DNA of 64,000 nt from Desulfovibrionaceae bacterium. GTDB lineage: Bacteria; Desulfobacterota; Desulfovibrionia; Desulfovibrionales; Desulfovibrionaceae. The stretch is taken from contig JACCQO010000004.1 in NCBI GenBank assembly GCA_015709205.1, positions 61,552 through 125,551 of the forward strand. Direction: 5' to 3'. Shown here in pieces: positions 12,072-19,019 of this stretch (its first letter is position 1; each line of letters starts with the position of its first letter). The position numbers and the translations under genes are program-made. The notes under the pieces are model-generated. The model was not told the DNA's origin, searched no databases, and saw only the letters and a program-made list of their open reading frames with translations.

Positions 12072-14062
12072 AGCGGCTCATGGGCGTGAGCCTGCAGCGC
12101 AAGATCCTGCTCTCCTTCCTGCTGGTGACCATGGTGCTGTCGGTATCCATCGCCTTCCTGGCGCGCTGGATCCTGGTCTCGTCCCTGGAGTCGGAACTGG
12201 AACTGCGCGGCAGCGCCATCGCCCACTCCATCGCCGAGCACGGCGCGTCCTACGTCCTGGACAAGGACTACCCAAAGCTGCTGAACCTGATCGTGGAGGA
12301 GGCCCAGCTCGGCGAGCGCGAGAACCTGGTGGCCTACATCTTCATCACCGACGCGGCCGGGGAGATCATCAGCAACACCTTCATCCACCCCTTTCCGCCC
12401 GGGCTGCGCACGGCCAACCTCCTGCCCGAGGACCCGGACCGGGGCCCCTGGGCCAAGAGCCTCAAGGAGGTCGTGGTGGACGGCAAGGTCAGCTACGACA
12501 TCGCCGTGCCCATCAAGGAGGGCCTCTACCGCATCGGCACCGTGCACGTGGGGCTTTCCAAGAACCACATGGACCGCCTGGTGGGCAAGCTGCGCTACAC
12601 CTTCCTGGGCTTCATCTCGGCCATCGTGATCATCAGCTTCGGCGTCAGCCACTACCTCTCGCGCTCCATCGTGCAGCCGCTGACCTCGCTCACGCACGTG
12701 GCCGACGAGATCAGCCGGGGCAACTTCGACGTGATGCTCGAAGCCCCGGGCCGGGCCGGGAACAAGGAGTCCTGGGACCCCACGGCCTGCTCGGCCTACA
12801 TGAACACCGACCTGCCCTGCTGGCACTTCGACCAGTCGGCCTACGACTCCGAGCAGCACCCCGTGGCGCACCGCTGCAAGACCTGCAAGTTTTACCAGAA
12901 GCGCCCGGGCGACGAGGTCATCCAGCTCGAGGACTCCTTCCGGAACATGTTCTGGTCCATCAAGCTCTACCGCCGCCGGCTGCGCGAATCCGAGGAGAAG
13001 TACCGCTCCCTGTTCGACTCCGGGCCGGACCCGATCTTCGTGGTCGGCATGGACGGCTGGGAGATCCTGGACGTGAACCCGCGCGCCATGGAGGTCTACG
13101 CCTATTCCAAGGAGGAACTGCTGGGCCAGTCCTTCCTCATGCTCGGGCCGGACCACGAGCGCGACTATCCCCTGTTCGGCGACCCGGAGCAGCGCGCCAC
13201 GGGCTGCGTGTACTACCCCAAGGTCATCCACTTCCAGAAGGGCGGCAAGCCGCTCTTCGTCAACGCCCACGCCTGCCCGATCACCTACCAGGGCCGCGCC
13301 GCGGTGATCATCGCCACGGCGGACATCACCGAGATGATCGAGAAGGACGCCCAGCTCGTGCAGGCGGCCAAGATGAAGAGCCTGGGCGAGATGAGCGCGG
13401 GCGTGGCCCACGAGATCAACCAGCCGCTCAACGCCATCCAGCTCGGCTGCGAGCTGCTCTCCTTCTACCGCGAGCAGCACCGCCCCATTCCCGAGGAGCA
13501 GATGGACAAGGTCCTCGGCTCGATCACCAGCCAGGTGGAGCGCTCCAAGGAGATCATCGACAACCTGCGCGCCTTCGGCCGCAAGTCCGACATCTTCAAG
13601 GAGGCGGTCAACGTGAACACGCCCATCCTGCGCGTGCTCTCGATCATCCGCATGCAGTTCGAGCTGGACAACATCCACTTCCAGCTGGAGCTGGGCGAGG
13701 ACCTGCCCACCGTGCTGGCCCACGACAACCGGCTGCAGCAGGTCTTCTTCAACCTCTTCAACAACGCCCGCGACGCCATCAACGAAAACGGCCCGCGCGG
13801 GCCGCGGAAAATCCGCATCCGCACCCTGGCCGAGGACGGCCAGGTGGTGGCCGAGGTGGCCGACACCGGCCCCGGCGTGCCGGAATCCGTCAAGAACAAG
13901 ATCTTCGAACCCTTCTTCACCACCAAGGGCGTGGGCAAGGGCACCGGGCTGGGCCTGGCCATCACCTTCGGCATCGTGCGCGACTACGGCGGCGGCATCG
14001 CCGTGGCCACGGAGCCGGACTGGGGCGCGGTCTTCCGCCTGACCTTCCCCACCGCCGCGTAG
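12068..14062 (+). CDS. membrane sensor histidine kinase with HAMP, Cys motif and PAS
   Basis: The 664-aa kinase has a transmembrane helix near residues 15-35, a periplasmic sensor region, a second helix near 175-197 and a HAMP linker. A Cys cluster follows (C241, C251, C270, C273), then a PAS domain at about 305-420. The HisKA box GVAHEINQPLNA has the phosphoacceptor H448, and the ATPase boxes are NLFNNARDAI, DTGPGVP and GTGLGLAI. It is translationally coupled to the upstream binding protein and followed 50 bases later by a response regulator. The three probably form one ligand-sensing relay. The Cys cluster could bind metal or respond to redox state; this is inference. Confidence 0.9.
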   Translation: MKRLMGVSLQRKILLSFLLVTMVLSVSIAFLARWILVSSLESELELRGSAIAHSIAEHGASYVLDKDYPKLLNLIVEEAQLGERENLVAYIFITDAAGEIISNTFIHPFPPGLRTANLLPEDPDRGPWAKSLKEVVVDGKVSYDIAVPIKEGLYRIGTVHVGLSKNHMDRLVGKLRYTFLGFISAIVIISFGVSHYLSRSIVQPLTSLTHVADEISRGNFDVMLEAPGRAGNKESWDPTACSAYMNTDLPCWHFDQSAYDSEQHPVAHRCKTCKFYQKRPGDEVIQLEDSFRNMFWSIKLYRRRLRESEEKYRSLFDSGPDPIFVVGMDGWEILDVNPRAMEVYAYSKEELLGQSFLMLGPDHERDYPLFGDPEQRATGCVYYPKVIHFQKGGKPLFVNAHACPITYQGRAAVIIATADITEMIEKDAQLVQAAKMKSLGEMSAGVAHEINQPLNAIQLGCELLSFYREQHRPIPEEQMDKVLGSITSQVERSKEIIDNLRAFGRKSDIFKEAVNVNTPILRVLSIIRMQFELDNIHFQLELGEDLPTVLAHDNRLQQVFFNLFNNARDAINENGPRGPRKIRIRTLAEDGQVVAEVADTGPGVPESVKNKIFEPFFTTKGVGKGTGLGLAITFGIVRDYGGGIAVATEPDWGAVFRLTFPTAA

Positions 14063-14112
14063 CCGACCGCCGCGCCATGGAACGCAGAACGCAGACCCCA
14101 CGAGGAACCGAC

Positions 14113-14826
14113 ATGAAGAAAATCCTGGTCGTCGACGACGAGAAGCCCACCCTGGAACTGCTCGAAATGCTCCTGGTGGCCTACGGCTACGAGGTCTTCC
14201 TGGCCGAGAACGGCCAGCAGGCGCTGGAGATATACCGCCGGGAGGCCCCGCCCATCGTGCTCACGGACCTGAAGATGCCGATCATGGACGGCATGGAGGT
14301 GCTGGGGAGCATCAAGCGCATCAATCCGCAGGCCGAGGTCATCGTCATCACCGGCCACGGCGACATGGACCTGGCCCTCAAGGCGCTCAACCTCGACGCC
14401 ACGGACTTCGTGAACAAGCCCTTGCAGCGCAAGGCCCTGGACCAGGCCCTGAAACGCGCCGAGGAGCGCATCCTCATGGCCGAGCACCACGAGCAGGAGA
14501 TCGTGGTCGAGCCCGAGGCCGGGGCCACGGCCATCCACTTCCGGGGCAACGTGACCGCGGTGAGCGAGCCGTTCATCAAGGCGGCCTTCGACCAGGCCAT
14601 GGAGGCCGCGCCGCAGCGGCTGCTGCTGCTCTTTTCGGACAACGCCTCCATCAACGGCGTGGGCATCGCCCTGCTCACGCAGCAGATCATCGCCTGCCGC
14701 GACCGGGGCATGGACGTGCGCGTGGCCGGGGTCAACGAGAACCTGCGCAAGGTCTTCGAGATCGTGGGGATTTCCAAGCTGGCCACGCTCTGCGAGGACG
14801 CGGAGCAGGCCAGAAAGGCGTCCTAG
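14113..14826 (+). CDS. response regulator with REC and STAS domains
   Basis: The 237-aa protein starts with a receiver domain (VVDDEK, phospho-acceptor D52 in LTDLKMP, K in the FVNKPL segment). After a linker its last 90 residues form a STAS-like domain with LLFSDNASINGVGIALL, matching the phosphorylatable Asp/Ser-x-x-x-Gly region of anti-sigma-factor antagonists. There is no DNA-binding domain, so output is probably protein-protein partner switching. The ATG at 14113 is chosen because REC domains begin right there; an upstream in-frame ATG at 14077 would add 12 atypical residues. It lies in an operon with the kinase and binding protein. Confidence 0.85.
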   Translation: MKKILVVDDEKPTLELLEMLLVAYGYEVFLAENGQQALEIYRREAPPIVLTDLKMPIMDGMEVLGSIKRINPQAEVIVITGHGDMDLALKALNLDATDFVNKPLQRKALDQALKRAEERILMAEHHEQEIVVEPEAGATAIHFRGNVTAVSEPFIKAAFDQAMEAAPQRLLLLFSDNASINGVGIALLTQQIIACRDRGMDVRVAGVNENLRKVFEIVGISKLATLCEDAEQARKAS

Positions 14827-14887
14827 ACGTTCCAGCCGGAGGGCCTCCGGCGGCCCCTCGCCGGGGAGGCGCCTCCGGCGGCCGGAA

Positions 14888-14928
14888 AACCCTTTGAAAA
14901 GGGTTCTCCGGACTCTCCCAAACTTTTT
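14888..14928 (+). terminator. terminator-like hairpin after the response regulator
   Basis: The inverted repeat AACCCTT-TGAA-AAGGGTT at 14888-14905 is followed 18 bases later by TTTTT. The preceding bases carry two copies of CCTCCGGCGGC. Similar leader-like hairpins are common in Desulfovibrio intergenic regions (from general knowledge). Confidence 0.5.
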
Positions 14929-14979
14929 CATGCGCCTGCGGCGAAGACGCACGGTCGCAACAGCCGACCCGGCGCGGCC

Positions 14980-15909
14980 TCAATCCATCTCCGGCACCCG
15001 CGCACAGAGGCGTTCCAGGATCAGGGGCATGAGATCCTGGTCGCGATGGTTGTAGCGGAACTCGATTTCCTTGAGATAGAGCGTGAAGCGGCTCGGGGTG
15101 ATGCCCTTGAACTCCTTGAGGCGCTTCTTGGCGTAGCTCCAGAAGGTGAAGGAGTCCGCGTCGATCTCGGGCCGGAGCCGGGTGTTGAGCACGCCGAAGG
15201 GCGCGCCGGCCTCGGCGCAGGTGATCAGCGTGCGATAGTGGCGGAAGGGGCCCGTGTGCAGGATGTTGCCGTCGCGCGCCACAGGCAGGTGGAAGGAGAG
15301 GTGGAAGTGGAAGACGATCTCGCTCTGGTAGTTGGGCAGGATGTCCACGAAGGCCCAACCGCCCTGCTCCATGAGCCCGAAGACCGGCGAGGTCTCCAGC
15401 TGGGTCTTGCGCGGCAGGGTGCGCACGCGGCCGTTGCGCAGGTACTGGCGCAGCCCGGTCTCCAGGCCGAAGAAGCTCGGCGCGTCCAGGGCCGAGGCCA
15501 GCACGGCGAAGCGCAGCACGGTCAGGGCCTTGAACACGGTGTTGTAGGACAGCCCGCTCATGGACGCGGCCTGGTGCGCGGTGGCGCCCTCCACGAACAG
15601 GCGCGCCACGAAGACCCAATCGCTGGGCGCGAGGTTGCCGGAGTTGATCCAGCGGCCCGTGAGCGGGGTGAAGGTGTAGCGGCACGCGGCGCAGCGCAGC
15701 CGCCCGCCGGAGAGCGCGTAGACCGTGGCGTGGGCGCAGCGCGGGCAGGCGTGGCTGCCGGGGCCCGGCAGCCAGGGCGCGAGCAGGGCGCGCGCGGCCT
15801 CGTCGTCGTGCGCTGCCTGCGGTTCGCCCGGGAGCGGACGCTCCAGCAGCTTGGTCCGGTAGAGCGCCTCGCGGCTCAGCCGCCGATGCTCGACATTCCC
15901 GTGGTGCAT
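14980..15909 (-). CDS. domesticated IS1595-type transposase homologue
   Basis: The 309-aa protein has a zinc ribbon (CPRC...CAAC, about residues 47-68) and a helix-turn-helix segment (about 85-115). The rest resembles IS1595/ISXO2 transposases: PVFGLMEQGGWAFVDILP, then FTFWSYAKKRLKEFKGI and LKEIEFRYNHR near the end. The three acidic catalytic positions look lost: the usual VDETYFG is LETGLRQ, TDGW is HTGPF, and the last Glu before FWS is not preserved. No terminal inverted repeats were seen. It overlaps the moaA end by 34 bases on the same strand, so it is co-expressed. It is likely a DNA-binding, possibly regulatory, protein. Confidence 0.75.
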   Translation of the reverse strand: MHHGNVEHRRLSREALYRTKLLERPLPGEPQAAHDDEAARALLAPWLPGPGSHACPRCAHATVYALSGGRLRCAACRYTFTPLTGRWINSGNLAPSDWVFVARLFVEGATAHQAASMSGLSYNTVFKALTVLRFAVLASALDAPSFFGLETGLRQYLRNGRVRTLPRKTQLETSPVFGLMEQGGWAFVDILPNYQSEIVFHFHLSFHLPVARDGNILHTGPFRHYRTLITCAEAGAPFGVLNTRLRPEIDADSFTFWSYAKKRLKEFKGITPSRFTLYLKEIEFRYNHRDQDLMPLILERLCARVPEMD

Positions 15910-16961
15910 ACCCCGTGGTCTCCCCCGTGGTCCCGAAACGCCTGCTGGAGCAGGTTGAAGCCGATGGGCTTGGAGGCCCCGGCCAGGCGCACGACGCGCA
16001 CGACCTGCTCCAGCCCCAGGTGCGGGTGGCGCAGGATGGGCCGCAGGCGGTAGGTCCGGTCCGAGAACAGGCAGGTGCGGAGCCGCCCGTCCGAGGTGAT
16101 GCGCAGCCGGTTGCAGGTGGCGCAGAAGTGCGAGGAGACCGGGGTGATGACCCCCAGCCGCCCGGCGTGGCCGCGCAGGTCGTAGAGCGTGGCCGGGCCC
16201 GTGGTCGCGGCGCGCGCCCGGGGCACGGGCGTGAGCTCCGCGTGCTCCCGCGCGGCCTCCAGGATCTCCTCGCCCGAGCACCAGCGGCCCTCCTGCGCGC
16301 CGTGGCCCACGGGCATGAGCTCGATGAAGCGCATGTCCACGGGCCGGGTGCGGATGAAGTGCAGGAAGTCGGCCATGCGGCCCAGGTTCACGTCGCGCAT
16401 GGCCACGGCGTTGATCTTCACGCGGATGCCCGCGCCCAGGCAGGCCTCCACGGCGCGCAGCACGTGGTCCAGCAGGTCGCGGCCCGTGACTCGGGCGAAG
16501 GCGGCGCGGTCCAGGGTGTCCAGGGAGATGTTGATGCGCCGCACCCCGGCCGCGGCCAGCCGCTCCACGTGCGGCTCCAGGAGCGTGGCGTTGGTGGTGA
16601 TGCGCAGGTCCAGGCCCGGATCGGCGGCCAGCAGCCGCTCCACGAAGGCCGCGAACCCCTTGCGCACGAACGGCTCGCCGCCGGTCAGGCGGACCTTTTC
16701 CACGCCCACGGCGCGCAGCCGGGCGATGAGCGCGGCGATCTCCTCGTAGCGCAGGATGTCCTCGTGCGGCGTGAAGGTGGGATTGTCGCACACGCAATAC
16801 TGGCAGCGCAGGTTGCAGCGGTCCGTGACCGAGACGCGCACGTAGCTCACGGTGCGGCCGTGGGCGTCCATGAACGGGTCGGCCGCGCTGCCGGGCGCGG
16901 CCCGCGAGAGGCGCGGGTCCTGCGGAAGGGACGCGTTCGGCGACAGGAATGCGGCAGTCAT
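15876..16961 (-). CDS. moaA: GTP 3',8-cyclase MoaA
   Basis: This radical-SAM enzyme performs the first step of molybdopterin synthesis, converting GTP to the 3',8-cyclo intermediate. The SAM-binding cluster C49-x3-C53-x2-C56 sits in TDRCNLRCQYC, followed by RLTGGEPF and NISLDTL. The second cluster FCATCNRLR...LRTCLF lies near the C terminus. The protein ends in SSIGG, the conserved Gly-Gly tail that inserts into the active site. At 360 aa it has about 30 extra N-terminal residues. It lies downstream of fdhD and mobA on the same strand and overlaps the transposase-like gene. Confidence 0.95.
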   Translation of the reverse strand: MTAAFLSPNASLPQDPRLSRAAPGSAADPFMDAHGRTVSYVRVSVTDRCNLRCQYCVCDNPTFTPHEDILRYEEIAALIARLRAVGVEKVRLTGGEPFVRKGFAAFVERLLAADPGLDLRITTNATLLEPHVERLAAAGVRRINISLDTLDRAAFARVTGRDLLDHVLRAVEACLGAGIRVKINAVAMRDVNLGRMADFLHFIRTRPVDMRFIELMPVGHGAQEGRWCSGEEILEAAREHAELTPVPRARAATTGPATLYDLRGHAGRLGVITPVSSHFCATCNRLRITSDGRLRTCLFSDRTYRLRPILRHPHLGLEQVVRVVRLAGASKPIGFNLLQQAFRDHGGDHGVCTTGMSSIGG

Positions 16962-17030
16962 CGATACCCCCAGGCAGACGGGGTCGGCCGGGCAAGGGTC
17001 GCGCCCGGCGGCCGGTGAATGTTCAATTGC

Positions 17031-18134
17031 TCAGGATTTGACACAAACGCCCGTTGCGTCCGACGTGTCCGTTGCATCCGGCGCGCCCGGACCCGCATCG
17101 CGCACGATCCTGCCCGGGTCGTTGTAGACGCAGAAGGAATCCCCGCGCACCCGGCCCACCAGGGTCAGCCCGGTACGCCGGGCCAGGTCCACGGCCATGG
17201 ACGTGGCCGCGCCGGACGACACCAGCACGGACACGCCGATGCGCACGACCTTGAGCAGGATCTCCGAGGCCGCGCGGCCCGAGGAGACGATCAGCTTGTC
17301 GCCCGTGGGCACGCCCTCCTCGAAGCACTGGCCCACGATCATGTCGATGGCGTTGTGGCGGCCGATGTCCTCGCGGAACACGAGCATGCGCTCCGGCGTG
17401 CACAGCGAGGCGTTGTGGCAGCCGCCCGTGCGCCGGTACAGGGTGGAACGCTCGTGCAGCTCCGCGCACAGGGCCAGGATCTGCCCGGGCCGCACGCGCA
17501 CGTCCGCGTCCAGGCGACGGCGCGCGATCGTGGCCAGGTTGCGGCCGAAGTCCGTGCCCTTGCCGCAGCCCGAGGTCACGGTGCGCCCGAGGGTGCGGCC
17601 TTGCCACGGGTCCCCGGCGGCCGCCACGCGGGCCACGATGCGCCGCTCTTCCCCGGTCCCGCCCTCGTCCACGTCCACCTTGCGCACCTCGGCCAGGTCG
17701 CGCAGCAGGCCGTCGGACTTGAGAAAGCCCAGGGCCAGGAAGCGCGGGTGGCGCGCGGTGCAGAGCAGGGTCACGACCTCGCGGCCGTTGAGGAAGACGG
17801 TCAGCGGCACCTCGCGGATGGCCGGGGCCGTGGCGGGCGCGAAGCGGCCGTCGCGGTACTCCAGCACGGCGAAATCCGTGGTGGCGGCGGGAGCGGCCGG
17901 ATCGCAGGCACACGCGCCGGAATCGCTCTCGCCGGAAACGCTCTCGCCGGAAACGCACGCGCCCGAGCAGGTCGCGCCGGGCTCCGGCCCATCCGGGCCG
18001 GGGCCGTCCGAAACCGCGCAACGCGGCCCCCCGGCGCGGCCGGGCGCGGCGGCCACCGCGTCGTCGAAGCGCTCCGCCGCTCCGGAGGCCGACACGGCGG
18101 CCGGAATGGTCCGATTCCTGTCCATGGCAGCCAT
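17031..18134 (-). CDS. fdhD: formate dehydrogenase accessory sulfurtransferase FdhD
   Basis: FdhD passes sulfur from IscS to the molybdenum cofactor of formate dehydrogenase. From about residue 85 the protein follows the family: VPLTVFLNGREVV, FLKSDGLL, RTGGCHNASLC, FREDIGRHNAIDMIVG, IVSSGRAASEI and the SGAATSMAVDLA region. The first 85 residues are a low-complexity leader with Ser, Gly and Cys encoded by a short tandem repeat near 17925-17970. The essential CxxC of E. coli FdhD is not seen; the matching segment TSGCGKGTDF has one Cys. Two starts nine bases apart (18134, 18125) are possible and neither has a strong ribosome site. Confidence 0.9.
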   Translation of the reverse strand: MAAMDRNRTIPAAVSASGAAERFDDAVAAAPGRAGGPRCAVSDGPGPDGPEPGATCSGACVSGESVSGESDSGACACDPAAPAATTDFAVLEYRDGRFAPATAPAIREVPLTVFLNGREVVTLLCTARHPRFLALGFLKSDGLLRDLAEVRKVDVDEGGTGEERRIVARVAAAGDPWQGRTLGRTVTSGCGKGTDFGRNLATIARRRLDADVRVRPGQILALCAELHERSTLYRRTGGCHNASLCTPERMLVFREDIGRHNAIDMIVGQCFEEGVPTGDKLIVSSGRAASEILLKVVRIGVSVLVSSGAATSMAVDLARRTGLTLVGRVRGDSFCVYNDPGRIVRDAGPGAPDATDTSDATGVCVKS

Positions 18135-18277
18135 GCTAGCCGCACGATGGCCAAGCGGCAATGCCAAACATCTTGATTGCATTTCGGCACCAACCGGGAA
18201 CGGAATACCCGATTTCCAGTGCACGGACCACGGCCCGGCGCGCCGCGCGCCGCGCCCGGACGCGCCCGGAACGCCGC

Positions 18278-18949
18278 CTAGGGCCGGGTGACGCGCGCCG
18301 CCAGGACCGCGCGGCGCACCTCGGCCGGGGTGTTCACGTTCACGAAGGAGGCCAGGTCCGGGTCCGCGCCGCGCAGTTCGCTTTCCGGAACCTGCACCAC
18401 GCGCACCTGGGGGAAAAAGCGAACGATCTTGCAGTCGCCCCCGGCCAGTTGCGCCGCGATGGGCCCCAGGCAGCGCCTGGAGTACACGGCGCACAGGGGC
18501 TCCATCCAGCCGTCGGCCTTGAGCGGCACGACCACGTCGGCCTGGTCCGTGACCGCGGCCAGCAGCCGGGCCACCACCCCGGGCCGCAGGAACGGCGCGT
18601 CGCACGCGGCCACGAAGGCATGCTCCGCGCGCACCGCCGAAAGCCCGGCGTGGATGCCGGACAGGGAGCTGTGCCGGGCAAAGGCGTCCGGGGCCACGGG
18701 CACGCCGAAGCGCGCATAGGGCCCGGTTTCGCGCGCGGCGATGACCACCTCGTCGAAAAATTGCGCATAGACCTCGAGCAGCCGCGCGATGAGCGTGCGC
18801 CCGCCGATGCGCAGGAGGCCCTTGCGCCGCCCGCCCAGGCGCGCGGCGCGCCCCCCGGCCAGGATCACCCCGGCGATGGCGCCGGTCCGGCCGCCAGTCG
18901 TGCCCCGAATCGGGCCCCCAGTCGGGCCGCCGCCCTTGTCCGTCGTCAT
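18278..18949 (-). CDS. mobA: molybdenum cofactor guanylyltransferase MobA
   Basis: MobA joins GMP to Mo-molybdopterin to give the guanine dinucleotide cofactor used by formate dehydrogenases and other DMSO-reductase family enzymes. The nucleotidyltransferase signature GVILAGGRAARLGGRRKGLL lies at about residues 26-45, AACDAPFL is the metal-binding region, and FVNVNTPAE is near the end. At 223 aa the size is normal except for a glycine-rich leader of about 24 residues. It is first in the mobA-fdhD-moaA-transposase-like run. It starts 70 bases after the GNAT-deacetylase gene ends. Confidence 0.92.
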   Translation of the reverse strand: MTTDKGGGPTGGPIRGTTGGRTGAIAGVILAGGRAARLGGRRKGLLRIGGRTLIARLLEVYAQFFDEVVIAARETGPYARFGVPVAPDAFARHSSLSGIHAGLSAVRAEHAFVAACDAPFLRPGVVARLLAAVTDQADVVVPLKADGWMEPLCAVYSRRCLGPIAAQLAGGDCKIVRFFPQVRVVQVPESELRGADPDLASFVNVNTPAEVRRAVLAARVTRP

Positions 18950-19019
18950 CCGTCGTTTCCGCTCCTTGCGTCTGCGTGGCGCGCCGCCCGGTCGGGCGGC
19001 GGATCGCGCCGGCCGCGAA

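Noticed and set aside
14980..15909. Active insertion sequence
   Set aside because: There are no flanking inverted or direct repeats, catalytic residues look lost, and the gene overlaps moaA.
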